DNA of 64,000 nucleotides from Bryoerythrophyllum caledonicum (GCA_963971425.1 OZ020515.1:13718291-13782290), one strand, 5' to 3'; shown: positions 17,619-29,069, numbered from the stretch's first letter. The notes: generated from the sequence alone by a model not told the origin. Program-made: numbers and translations.

Positions 17619-20600
17619 TTACTCGTTCACGCTGCGCTTACGCTTCTTTACACGTCCTGAAAGGTCGACGTCGATGAAGTCTTCTTTGTCAAACTGAACG
17701 AGGGCAGGCTTGATGGGCACCTCATCTTGATCAGTGGAGGAGCTTCCTTCATGGTCGCGTTCAATTTCACTTTGTAACGGCAACAAAAAGGTGTTGAAAA
17801 CCTCCTTTTCGGCCTCTAAAGCCACAATATGTCTTCCATATTCCTTACACAGCTTCACCGAGGTACCTGCAAGAAGCCAACATCAGATTGGTAGAACATG
17901 ATTTTCATTACCTCGAAACACATCAATCATACTTACCAACGCCTGCTGTGGCATCGAGAACAACACCCTTGACATCGGTGGCGGATAATATTAGCGATGT
18001 TAAGAAGTGAGTCCCACGCTCCTTTGGTCCGCGCCACACTCTACCATTTGTTGTCGTTTGAGTATCATTTGTGGTGAAGTTCCAGATTGCATCTCCCTGA
18101 CAGATGTCTATTGAATTTCCAGCAAGCGCAGGATGGGTCCGAAAATGAAACCGGGATATCCGGCGAATTGTAGCGGTTGAGTCGCGCACAATTAGTGCAA
18201 TCTTGAAAAGCGCCGTCAAAGTAGTCCCTGTCATTGCATATGTGTACATTCGATTCACACCGACCCATTCCTTCTGAATCCTGAAACCGAGGAGTGGGAA
18301 GTAATCGGAGAACATCTGTTTGGTAACGCCACCATCATCGCTGTAGATTAAGAACAATACGCCATCGTCATGTAGAAACTTGTTAGCATAAGCAAACAAG
18401 TTTTTCAAGCCAGTAGGGTCAACCACGTTCCATGCGGGAACTTCGTCTGATACGCCCGGCACTGCCTTGCCGTCGGGGATCTCTGCAATGACAAGGTCTA
18501 CCTTCGCTTCCTTGTCAACCATCTTTCCGTCCACAATGCATTTCTTTCCGTCATTGCAATCTGCAGTAAACTCAGCAATCTCCTGCCATATATCTCGGGA
18601 GATAGAGGCATTTAGAAGCAGGTTGGAAACTAAACGAGGCACACATCCAAGGGTTGGCATGACCGTGCGGTAAGGGGTGGGATCACCTAGTGAAGCTCCA
18701 GATGCAATTGAACGAGTTGGCTCCATTGACGCCGAGATAAGTGTGCCTGGAGACTTGACCAGTTGGCGCGTCTCTCTTCGCCGGATTGGCGCTGAACGCT
18801 CGAGTATCAATTCATTCACCGTAACCTCTTCCTCTTGTAAATCAAGGTCCTCATTCTCTCGTTCATCCTCTTGGCCGCCTTCATTGTCGTGAATGTGGAC
18901 AACGTCTTGAGAAAATGCGGTATCAATCTCTGTGGGTTCCGGTTGGCACTCTTCTTCCTCAGGTAAAGGAGACTCGCCGCGTTCTTCGCGTACCTTGTTT
19001 TCCGCCGCTCTCTTCAACGCATTCTTCTTTGCAACTCTACGTTCCTTGGCCTTGGCGTACTGTTTCTTCTTCTTTGATTCTGGACTCAGTGGTGGTAATC
19101 TTGGCTGCCGGGAAGCACGGCCTCTTCCCGTGGGCGCTACCTGCACCGCTTCAACTTCGGGTCCTGAAAGTGGACCAAGAAAATTCTTCGAATCCAGCTC
19201 TGTGTCATAGCAGTAGTTCTTGTTACACTCAACGTACCACAAGCATTCCTTCAGATGGTCGAGGGAAAACACGGACTTCTGATATGCATTATACATGCAA
19301 GTGTCTGAGTTGGTTGGATAGGCAGACTTCATCCAGTCGGGTACTCTAAAAATCGCATTCTTGCCAAACAGCTCATGGCGAATGTAGCGGTAAATGAACC
19401 GCTTGGCAATATCTTTCCGGCCCTTCACGTCTTCCCACTTTGTTAATCGTTGGAACGGTGAAGTTCCACCAAAGACACCCGGGTATGCATGCGTCCATAG
19501 TCGACATTTCCAAGTTTCCAAGTACAATGTCCATTCTTCTACTTCAACATCTGGATTCAGGTTGAGCTGCTCCAATACATCGTCGATGTCCTCCGCGATT
19601 TCTTCTTGAAGCTGCATTAGCAAACAATAGATTTAGCACATTCAACCTCACATCATCACATGTTGCATGATCACTTACAAGTGCCCAGAATACTGCTCGA
19701 TCGAGGTACAACTTCATTTGAGATTCTGAACATGGTTGAGGCCAGTGCTTCTCCTTCCGGTAAAAACTGGGACTATTCCAGATTTTCAACCACTCCACTT
19801 TATACTTTGCAGGCACGGGCGATGTCGCAATAATTTGGAGCTTTTCCAACCCCATGTCAACCTTGTCAATGTGATACTTTCCGTAGTGTAGACGAACCTG
19901 ACCAATCCAACAACATGAATGATAAATGTGCAAATTTTACACTAACCATTCCTTTGAGCAATTTTTCTCTACTTCTATGCATGATGCAACATATTGGTGC
20001 ACTTCACATTGGAAAACCACTTAGAAATTACCAAAATCACCCGTTGACATGGATCCGCCATAGGCCCTGAAATCGGGTCTCGTCACGAGACTTGTTTTCC
20101 GGGTCTATGGCGCATCAATGCCGAGCTTGCTAACGGCCTCAATGGCAAGCCGGTCGTTGATGCCTAGCTCACCCAAAAAGCATGCCTCGTTACGAGACTT
20201 GATATCAAGGCCACCGGGTGATCAATGCCAAATTTGCCATTTGGTTCCAAGGCAAACGGGGCATTGATGCACCGGAGGCCTTGAAAGTGTGTCTCGTTAC
20301 AAGACCTATAATCAAGGCCACCTTCCATCAAGGCCGGGCTTGCTAATGGCTACCACAGCAAGCCAGGAAAGTACGCCCTAGACGTCGCTAAAACATGTCT
20401 CGTAACGAGACATGATAAAAGGGTCACCGAGGCATCTATTCCAAAATTGCTATTAGGTATCACAGGGAACTTGGTATTGATGAAATGGAGGCCCATATAA
20501 TGGGTCTAGTTACGAGATCCAATTTCAAGGCCTCCGGCGCATCAATACCAAGAGTACTAATGCTCATCAAGGCTCATTATAGACTGATGCCTCGAGAACC

Positions 20601-23183
20601 AAAAATATTGGTTCTCGTAACAAACCCGTGTTTTGGGCTTCCAAGGCATCACTCTATGGGGTGCTTGCTGAACTCTAATGCCCTGATGTTTCATGGCCTA
20701 GCGGCCTTGAAAACACGTCTCGTTACATCCTCAGATTTCAGGCCCCTGACAACCAATAAAAAACATCATGGCATCCCATACCATCTTGACCATGATGAGG
20801 AAGAACAATGACATTACAAAAAGATGACAAGAAAAACTTGGTTGATTCAAACCTGATCAAGGAACTCACGCCCTAATTCAGGGTTGGCCACAGCCGCGAG
20901 CTTCCCAAAGCGCTTTTGGAGTTTCATCTTCTTGGCACATAGTCCCTCTTCGACAAACTTCCGTAACTCCACACCGCTCCGCTTTGTCTTTTCAATCTCT
21001 AATTTGTATGCAACTCGCTCGTTTGAGGCTGCCTCTTGTATCTCGTCCTACTCCAGCATATATCAACATTAGAAATACTGAAATACTTGATTTGCAATAG
21101 TATATGTATGACACCTTACCTGGAATAAGATTTTCACCATTTGACTTGCAGGAATTGGATACCACGCATCCCTTTGTCTCTTGAGACACTTGTTGTACGC
21201 CATCTCAGGAATCAAGTCCTTGAAGTATGAAATGTCTCGTTGTCCAAATATGCTCACCCTGTCCAGTTCGTGCATTGTATTCGTCTTTATGTGCGCCTTC
21301 TCTGTAGCACTGTTTATCATGCACAAACATTCAGTCTTGATTTCAAATCCAACAATGTGCATAATATGTAGTAGACTTACTTGTTCACAGCATGCATAGC
21401 CGCAAGTATCTTCGGAAATCCTTTCGGCCCAACATCAAGGATGATGCTCTCTGGTTCACCATTCCTTTGCATGAACTCCATGTCACCAGCCTTTCTTTCC
21501 TCCAAGAACTCCCTCCAAGCTTCATAGCGGTGGTTGCCGTCGTAGATATAGAACATCTTTCCACTCAGATGCTCAAGATCCGCATCTCCCTTCAACCGTT
21601 CTTCAAAGTCTTTGTTGATTATGATCCACTCTTCCGACCACTGCTCGACCACTGCGCTTGACACTGCCATCTCCTCTCCTTCACGACCCGTTAGTGCAAG
21701 ATAGAAGACGGCCGTTCCAGGTCGATAACCATGCTCGAACTGGTCCATCAATCTGTGTTTGTCAGTCTCTTGCACGCTACGAAGCTCCGGCATTGGCACC
21801 ATGCGGCAAAGAGGCACGCGTAACCTGTCGAACTTGTCCTGTGGCTGTCGACGCATGTACGTGATGGCTGCAAAGGAATCAGGGTTGTAAAGTATTCCCA
21901 TCCGCTTCTCAATCTCCTTCACATCAATCTCTTCCTCCCTGCCAAGATTGTCACCGTCGTCCTCCACCATTGCCATCTTCCGTCCCCTCCCCTTCTTCCT
22001 CTTCCCTTCAATCGCTGGGCTACCATCTGACCCTTCCATTGAGAGATCCAGGATGGCATCCACATCAGCCTTGGCGCCTTCAACATCGGCGTCTGAGGCG
22101 TAGGCATGTTCACCCTCTTCCGCACTCATCTCTTCATCATCACCCACAACGTTTTCGGCATTTTTCTCCTGGCCGTCGCCGCTACCGTTGGCGCAATAAG
22201 TGTTCTCACCCTCCTCGTCCACATTCTCCATAGCCTCGTCACCCCTCTCCTCCTGGTCAGCCGCCTAAACCAATCACACAAGGACAAAATCCGGATTATA
22301 CCTATAACAAACAAATTTCACACCCAGAAATCCAGAAAGCCTTCAAAACCCTCAAAACGCACAAACCCACAAACCCTAAACCTCAAAAACCGAGATAATT
22401 GTTCAAACCCTAATTCCTCCAAGACCGCAAAACCTTTCAAACACACCTAATTTCAGACCTACAAACTATCCAATCTATTGTGAACGGACCTGTTTTTGCA
22501 ACTTCCTCTTGCGAATGTTCCTCTCAGACTTCCTCACACTCTTCCTTCCGAACTTTTTGTATGAATTGACTCCATAACCTTTTACCAATCTCACATGTGT
22601 TCCCCTCATGGCAATGCGCTCAACTTAATGACCAGCATACAAGCAACGCTACAAAGTGATAGCACTAACTCGACCCACAAATTCTATCCACCACATGAAA
22701 AGGAAAGGACTTCAGCTTGGCCTCCATCCCTCTCTTTATTGTGAGAAATTGGTGACATGGCAACCGCGACTAATCATCATTATTTAACACCTTGACTTCT
22801 AGAAGGCGGCTTTTCATTTTCTACATCCTTGTAGCTCCAAATCAGAACCCACTAGACGACACATTAGATGAAAAAAATACCTGAATGTCTGTTAAGCGGG
22901 ATGGCTCGAAAGCTACTTCAACCTCCCTAGCGACGCACTCTGCTGTATGTGCTCCAATCACTTCCAATGGCGACATGTCAACTAATACTAGTACCTCTTC
23001 TTCGAGGATGGGAGTTGTTGGTGAAATCCGTCTAGCCACTGTTGTTGCAGGTAACTTAGCAAACTCTCCACCTAGGCGCCTCTTCGTCACCCCAACGTCT
23101 GCGGGCATTTTGCAAATCTCCTTTCCCTCGCGGCGCCGTCTTGCACGCGTGATCGCACCGCATTCCTCCTCGCGCAGATCCAT
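17619..23183 (-). CDS. ParB/DGNHR-like domain fused to a DNA-methyltransferase-like domain (multi-exon)
   Basis: Exons (minus): 22881-23183 (optional first exon), 22490-22609, 21381-22264, 21120-21309, 20853-21047, 19679-19897, 17937-19611, 17619-17866. All junctions are GT-AG and in frame from the ATG at 22609, giving 1176 residues. Joining the optional exon needs an unusual GAG acceptor, so the start at 22609 is preferred. The N part is acidic with a basic KRKKGRGRK patch. A ParB-like segment follows: RLRVPLCRMV, then YIYDGNHRYEAW with the DGNHR signature near residue 282. A basic, nuclear-signal-like linker follows. The C part has the circularly permuted (beta) methyltransferase order: a motif IV position DLVIAEIPDG near 907, motif X-like ERGTHFLTSLI, then motif I VVLDATAGVGTS across the last intron, followed by GRHIVALEAE. 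The catalytic DPPY/SPPY is changed to EIPD, so activity is uncertain. ParB-methylase fusions are known mainly from phages and bacterial mobile DNA. Here the gene is intron-rich and sits inside a eukaryotic transposon. Confidence 0.75.
20020..20790. repeat. About seven ~107-bp palindrome-bearing tandem units in an intron
   Basis: Located in the intron between exons 19679-19897 and 20853-21047. The 15-bp core starts at 20077 (GTCTCGTCACGAGAC, perfect arms), 20184, 20291, 20397 (perfect, extended to 9-bp arms at 20395-20413), 20504, 20612 and 20717, a spacing of 105-108 bp. Later units are more degenerate. Between cores each unit has a second dyad: AAGGCC...GCATCAATGCC on one side and GGCATTGATGC...GGCCTTGA on the other, so a whole unit could fold as a long hairpin. 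It is not a protein-coding repeat. Confidence 0.85.
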
Positions 23184-23299
23184 CTGAAAGAGAGGCTACT
23201 TACGGTCTGATATCCACCCTTTCTACTAAGTCGATATATCTAGGGCTATCTCATTCCATGCTACATTCAAACCTCGTTCCCTATAACACCCTCCATCGG

Positions 23300-23785
23300 C
23301 ATGTGCTCACATCTATTTTAAGTCCAAAATATCTGTCTACTGACCTTTCCACTGACGATTTGTTCTATCTTTACAATTAGGTGATTTGAGAATCCTACAA
23401 GGATTTTATATGAATTCATAATTTTTGGTAGTATTATTTTCTTAACTAAGTAGAGACTTGCGCCGCTTCTCTACCTCATTTCAACCGATACTTCCCAAAT
23501 ATGAAAATCCGTCGAAGCAAGGACTGTCTAATTCTTGACTGCGGAAGGCTGCTTTACACCTTCTTCATCAGCATTCTACTTAAGTCCAAAAGATCTGTTC
23601 ACTAACCTTCCCACTGACGAATTGTTCTATCTTTAAAATTAGGTGATTGTTGAGAATCCTACAAGGAGTGGAGATTTGCGCCGCTTTTCTCCCTCCTTTA
23701 AAGCAAGACTTTCCAATTATGAACATCCATCCGAGCAAGGACTGTCTAATTCTTAAATGCGGACAGCTACTTTACACCTCCCTAG
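23300..23785. promoter_or_regulatory. Tandemly duplicated ~260-bp block between divergent genes
   Basis: The 838-bp spacer between the ParB-methyltransferase gene and the transposase gene contains two diverged copies of a block. AAGTCCAAAATATCTG at 23320 recurs as AAGTCCAAAAGATCTG at 23582, and both copies contain GCAAGGACTGTCTAATTCTT followed by TTTACACC. It probably forms part of a shared bidirectional promoter region. No clear TATA box was identified. Confidence 0.55.
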
Positions 23786-24021
23786 GCATCCACTGAAAGA
23801 ATAATGATTGTTTTGAATTATATTCATGGTTACAATTCAAATTTTATTTTAGATCCCTTCTTTTAGCCCTGGCAAACGCTGTTTTTCAACGATCACCCTT
23901 TCAATATCCAATGGCTCCTTCTCTCTTAAAGTATCTTGATGTAATACATATATTGACCTTCCATCTCCATATTCCAATACCCTTCTAGAGTTTAATCTCA
24001 CTTACCTGTCTCGATATTCTC

Positions 24022-27000
24022 ATGACTTCCTCCTCTCGGTCTACTTTTCCCGCCATGGTTATGCTCCGTGCAAATGGCATTGGCGATCCTGTTGCGTATC
24101 CTTTGAGTGATGAGGGGTTTGCAACAGTTACCAGTGCGGCGTTAAGTGTTCGATTTTGTTTTCAACAGCAGAGTATATGTGTCGAGGAGGAAGTCTATGA
24201 TGATGACTGTTTGAAGCTGTTGTATACAACACCTCGACAAACGGTAGTGAATGAGAGTTTTGACAAAGAGTGGAAACTTGGAAAAGGCCAATACAGGGTC
24301 TATGGTCGCCTAGATTCACAGGTAAGTGCGTCCTCTATAGACCTTACTTCTCGTCAATCCACAACATGTAGTATGCAGACACTGCTTCCTGCTCTTGTCA
24401 ATGTTAAGATCGAACCAGACACTGAGCCTGTCATCCTACTCTCATCTGACAATGAGGACACCCCCCCTAAGACTTGCCCTCCAAAGCTAAGTGTTCTTAA
24501 GTCGTGTCGTCCTAGAGCCACTTCTTTTACATCTACTCCACCGATATCCTGTCCCCCCATGTCTTGCTCTCCGAAACAGGACAAGGTACTTGGTATCGTC
24601 AGTGTTATTGCAGGTCTGAAGCGGTTGTCTTCTCGTGTTGGCGGCAAGAATCCATTGAAGAAATTGGACTTTGACATCATACCACACGAGCAGGTCAACT
24701 GTCTTCCCGCCGATTTCAATGGCAATGTGATATTCGAACTACCACCCGCTCCACGATCAGCGTCATCTACACAGGCTCGTAACATGCATGGCATGGACAA
24801 GCGGTACGATGGTCACCTCTGGACTAAGACAATCACGACAAACATCATGAATGACGATGGCCTCCACTTTCGTACATCTAAATGCGTTGGGCATCTGCGT
24901 TGCGAGAACGTCAACTGCGCGTTCGTTCAACGAGATAATCGTATTTCGGAAGTGAACGAGCTGGAGTTTGATGGAATGACATCGATGACATTTGAGGTAG
25001 GTCAGAAAGCTCCCAAAAACACGCTACTTTGCAAGATCTGTGGAGAGCCACCAATGTGTATTGCCACGTGTGATGCTGTAGTGTATTATGTGAGTGGTCA
25101 GCGCCACTGCACTCGTGCTTGTATCCACCTTGGTAGACATGTGCATCCTGTTAAGATTGGTGCCTATCGTGAGGTGAAAGATAAGATCAATAGTCTAATA
25201 AGTGAGCAAGTAGAGAGAACTCCACGAGCGACTAAGAGTGCCATTGTGTTAGAAGCTAGCAAAGAACTCCTTGGAGAGTTCCTGTTGAGTGAAGAGGGTG
25301 AACCGCGGAACATCCTCAGTGTCGATGAGTTAGCCCCCATGCTAGATAAATGCAAAGACCTAGGATCCCCTAGCATTCGAAACAAGGTGGTGACGTTTCG
25401 GTACCTTAAGAGGTACGGTGTCATGGACGCTATCCTTAAACTTAGGTCAATGAGTAATTGGGCGTTTGTACAAAATAACAAATTCCCGAGTCAAGGTTCA
25501 GAAGCGGCTGTAGGAGGAGAAGCCAAAGTCTTTGTCTTCAAGATGTCCGAAGTTGGACCAGGCTCGGGCGTTGACCTTGTAAAGCGGATGCAACCGGGCA
25601 ATGATCTGGAGAATGCATGGTTGATGTTCGACCACGTCAAACGCCTAATGGATTGGACAACCATGGGTTGTCACGTTTATGACACAACATATTGCAGGGT
25701 GATGACCATTGCATGCTGCGACTTGATGTCGGAGGATAAAGACGCGCAAGTACTATTCTGGGAGAACCTAAATGACGTGATGGGACGACATGGTGTGGCA
25801 TGTCCGGCTTTCAAAGGATTCATGGCAGACGGTGCTCAGGCAAACTGGAATGCGGTGAGAGCTGTATATGGAGGCGGAGAAGCCATGGTGGACAAGGAGC
25901 GAACATGTCTTTTTCATTGGGCACAAAGTATGATCAAGTATACAGAGAAGTGCATTGCCGAAGGATTTCAAGAGCAACATAAGAGCCTGTGTAACCAATA
26001 CAAGAAGGCAACCACCATGGAGGATGCCGATAGACTATACGACGCGCTTCAAGCATGGTATAGGATATCCGGAGCTGTTTCGGAAAAGGGTTTCGAAAAA
26101 ATCACTACTTGGCTTGGATTCTGGCATTTTCGTTACCGTCAATGGGGTGGATTTATGACCACGGTATTGCTTCTCTTTCGGATCTGTATGTTGTCTTGCG
26201 TCCCTATATGATGTGATTGATACCCTAGGTCCCTGAGGTTTCGCTTTTCATGTGTTGTTACAGACATGGGTTTTTATGACTGGTCACTTGGCTTTTTAAT
26301 TCTTGATTTTTCACATTGTTGTTGTTCTATTGCAGAACATGACCGCCGATGAATTGGCCGAAGTGCCTTCATGCAATCTAGCCGAGACCATTCACAACAA
26401 ATGGAAGCAAGCCTCGGGGAATAGAAGTCCCGACTTATACGTCGCAACCGTCGACGACTACGTGCGTGCATTCCTGCAGGTTGTGAACTATTATCAATTC
26501 CTCAAGGGTGATGTAGGTGGAACGGGGCCTAGTAAGGAAGAGCTAAAGCTCCGAGTAGCCGAGAGAAGAGCTCAAAGGACTGGCGATCCTAGTGTGCTCA
26601 AGGAGTCTATGCTAGGTATGCCTGGGGCGGTAGAATTCTGTATCCGCACAACAAACAAGGCCGGCGAAGAGGTTTTTGGTTCACGCAAGCGCAAAGCAAA
26701 CGTGCCAATTGGTGCAGAGGAGGAATCTCATCGACCGGATAAGGTCAACTTCTCTTATCCCCGCTATACTTCCAACCCTCTTCCCATCATCGATGAAGAT
26801 AACGGCGTCCGTGTTGACCTAGGCGTCTCTGATGATGATCTGTCTCCGATACAACAAGCACAAGTGACACCATTGTTGTCTCTAGTTCAAAGGGTTGGAC
26901 TACGCCGTGTCACAGCAGTTCAAGAGACCCATGTTGCATTGACGGAGTGGCACATTGCTCGGTTGCCAAAGAACTCAGCAAAGGCTTGTTGGGCACAACG

Positions 27001-27811
27001 GGCCGTAACAAAGAAGAAATGTGAGGAGAGGATTGTGAGACGTGGAATAGCAACTCCGGCACCAACATACAGTGGTTTTTATCGACACCCAACGAAGACT
27101 GTCTTGGAGCCCACTGAATTCTACTTTTGCAACGATGACATTGATCGGTGTGTGAAGGATACAAGGCGTAGGTGGGTGGTTCAATATAAGAAGAATCAGG
27201 ATAGGCCTCCTATCCCCGATGTATGGCCTGTTGTGGTGGGTACTAATCTTACACGTGGGGAGGTTGAGGATCTCGAGGCGGCTGGATTTCAACTCCCTCA
27301 AAGGCAACACGTTCCTCCAAGTCGATTGTTTTCCAACGATCGGCCACCAAAAGACTTGAGTTCGATCCCTGTGCCCCTTGATGCTGCCAAAGTTCCTTGC
27401 AAGAGGGATGGAAAGGGGGTGAAGCGCACCTCCAAGGCTCGCAATGAGAAACAAAGAAAGTCAATGGGGTCCGTTGACTCCCTCACGGCGTCCATTAAGT
27501 CCGTCAGAATGCTCCCAGGTCCTGGGTTGGGGTGTCACATTTCCCTTGTTTCTCTTGGTACTCCACCCGAAATAGCAACCTATTCCGTTACAGTGAGTTC
27601 ATTCCCCCACTGTTCATGTCCTTCGTACAAGAAGATGTCAAAGACATTTAGGGGGAGGAACCAATATTCTCATTGCAAACATCTCTATTTCATCCTCTTG
27701 AAGATTTGTGGATTCAAACCTACCATTGAATTCATCCATGCTTCTACCTTTAGCTGGAATGAGGTGAAGGAGGTGCTTGAACATGGCATTTTGACACACC
27801 CTTGGACTTAG
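24022..27811 (+). CDS. MULE-type transposase with zinc domain and SWIM finger
   Basis: Two exons, 24022-26163 and 26336-27811, joined in frame through a GT-AG intron, give 1205 residues. Residues ~280-375 form a Cys/His-rich zinc domain (TSKCVGHLRCENVNC ... CKICGEPPMC ... HLGRHVHPV), like the WRKY/GCM1-type DNA-binding domain of some transposases. The DDE core shows HVYDTTYCR near 553, GFMADGAQANWNAV near 599 and the CxxH motif CLFHWAQS near 629. NLAETIHNKW, directly after the intron, is a candidate for the Glu region. The C terminus has a SWIM zinc finger CSCPSYKK...HCKHL near 1140-1163, as in MuDR/FAR1-type proteins. The frame is unbroken. It is divergently transcribed from the ParB-methyltransferase gene inside the same terminal repeats. 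The superfamily call is from motifs only. Confidence 0.8.
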
Positions 27812-27989
27812 TATTTTTTTGTCTATTTCTTAATATAGAGGGAATCACAATTCTAGCCCAAGACTTCAAAGTAGTGGCAAAGAGAACATGGAAATGTAGT
27901 TGGTGTATTTGGATTTATTCAAATCATTATGTTTTTTAGCATTCATGTCAAATTAATTCCATTCATTTCAGTAATCGTAGTGTTTGATG

Positions 27990-28062
27990 TCTTGGTACCG
28001 AGAGGTGACGGATTTGATATCCTGGTACCGAGAAGTGACAATTTGATGTCTTGGTACCAAAA
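27990..28062. repeat. Right palindrome cluster of the MULE (three ~30-bp units)
   Basis: Three tandem units with palindromic core TCTTGGTACCGAGA (27990-28003), TCCTGGTACCGAGA (28020-28033) and TCTTGGTACCAAAA (28049-28062), lying 3' of the transposase gene. The outer TCTyG...CGAGA resembles the intron core TCTCGTTACGAGA and the left site TCTCGGTAACGAGA. Confidence 0.75.
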
Positions 28063-28399
28063 GGAGACTGTAGGAAGACAATTTCATCTTTGATTGTATT
28101 CTTCATTCTTACAGTTGTTGTGTGCAATCTTTTTATACCTTTATATCATTGAATATGGTGAAGGAGATAACAGTCATTATAAAATACAAATAAGTACAAA
28201 TTTGTCATAATATATCATTGTTTATTTAAAAAAATTAAGAAGGTGCTGCAATAATTTACACAATTTTGAGACATTGAAAAATTCTAGTTTTAGTTTTTTT
28301 TTTAAATCTAAAAATATACCAATTCTTTCCTGAATTTTAGAAATATATTTGAATATTCTTGATATCCTTTATTTTTCTCTGCTCTCAATGGCTGGAATT

Positions 28400-28451
28400 T
28401 TTGCTCATTGCTCTCCGCTCTCCGCTCTCCGCTCATGAACAAGCCTCCCTC
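28400..28451 (-). repeat. MULE right terminal inverted repeat
   Basis: Reads CTCCGCTCTCCGCTCTCCGC on the plus strand and ends ...CCTCCCTC at 28451. Its complement starts GAGGGAGGCTTGTTCATGAG, matching the left end. Confidence 0.8.
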
Positions 28452-28461
28452 ATTAGTACAG
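28452..28461 (+). repeat. Target-site duplication, right copy (ATTAGTACAG)
   Basis: Identical to 11947-11956, and followed by TGACTTTTCAGTGGTTGG, the continuation of the copia LTR. Confidence 0.9.
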
Positions 28462-28510
28462 TGACTTTTCAGTGGTTGGAATTGTTCTGGACGATGGAAT
28501 GTTTTGGACG
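28462..28510 (+). repeat. 3' LTR of copia, second segment (truncated)
   Basis: Matches the 5' LTR from 6788 for about 48 bp. It then passes into four ~17-bp repeats of GATGGAATGTTCTGGAC (to ~28560) and unrelated sequence. The rest of the LTR is not found here. Confidence 0.75.
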
Positions 28511-28559
28511 ATGGAATGTTCTGGACGTTGGAATGTTCTGGACGATGGAATGTTCTGGA

Positions 28560-29060
28560 CGTCTCTTTTCTCTTCTCCTGATCCTCACCACGGCTTCACT
28601 ACGACTCCGATTGGAGTGTGTGATACATCACTGGAAAGCTAACATCAAGAGGAACAACACTCTAAAAATTGACAATCAAATTCTAAAAACTCTCGATGAT
28701 ACAAGCAGAAACCTGAGGCTATTTGTAGTCTTGGGGAGAAGAGCTCGAGCGGGGGAGAAGGGCAAGAAAGCCAAGAATTAACATCAGCCCACGTCTTCAA
28801 GCCTCCTTCTTTGACCAAAGTTTGGTCACCTAAGTCAATTTACCTCCAATTTTTGCCCACAACTTCCCACATAAACCTAGATTCCCTCTTATCTCTTATC
28901 TACAATGTCAACAAGTAGCTGCCCCTATTTTCTTCCCTCCAACTTGACTCTAAACACTAACATTTCTTACTTTTACTACAAACTAAACTACCATAACACT
29001 CTGTTTAGGTTTTTTGATCTTAGAAGCGTTAGAAAATGGCTTAAATACCATCAGTGCCCA
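28560..29060. other. Stretch without a recognised gene
   Basis: Contains a 5' part possibly left from retroelement sequence and no convincing ORF or repeat. It lies between the truncated copia LTR and the SINE-like element. Confidence 0.4.
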
Positions 29061-29069
29061 CGTACTGTC

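Larger units (their letters stand above)
11957..28451 (+). mobile_element. 16.5 kb MULE-like DNA transposon carrying a ParB-methyltransferase gene
   Basis: Inserted in the 3' LTR of the copia with a 10-bp target duplication, within the 8-11 bp usual for Mutator-like elements. The ends are degenerate inverted repeats: both start GAG, and both contain the direct repeats GAGCGGAGAGCGGAGAGC within the first 50 bp, followed by TGAGCAAAAA. Inside are a MULE-type transposase (24022-27811, +), a divergent ParB-methyltransferase gene (17619-23183, -), palindromic arrays, a MITE, repeat copies and a possible captured gene fragment. The host LTR pair is only about 2% diverged over the part I could compare, so the insertion is recent. 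The transposase frame is intact, so the element may be or recently have been autonomous. Confidence 0.85.

Noticed and set aside
20077..20730. Direct homology of the palindromes to bacterial parS
   Set aside because: parS (TGTTTCACGTGAAACA) and the core here share dyad symmetry only; the sequences do not match, so only an analogy is proposed.
20020..20790. CRISPR-like periodic palindromic repeats
   Set aside because: The whole ~107-bp unit is repeated, so there are no unique spacers. It lies in a eukaryotic intron and there are no cas genes.
22106..22450. Plus-strand ORF over the 5' part of the ParB-methyltransferase gene
   Set aside because: Antisense shadow; the minus-strand exons have consistent splice sites and protein motifs.
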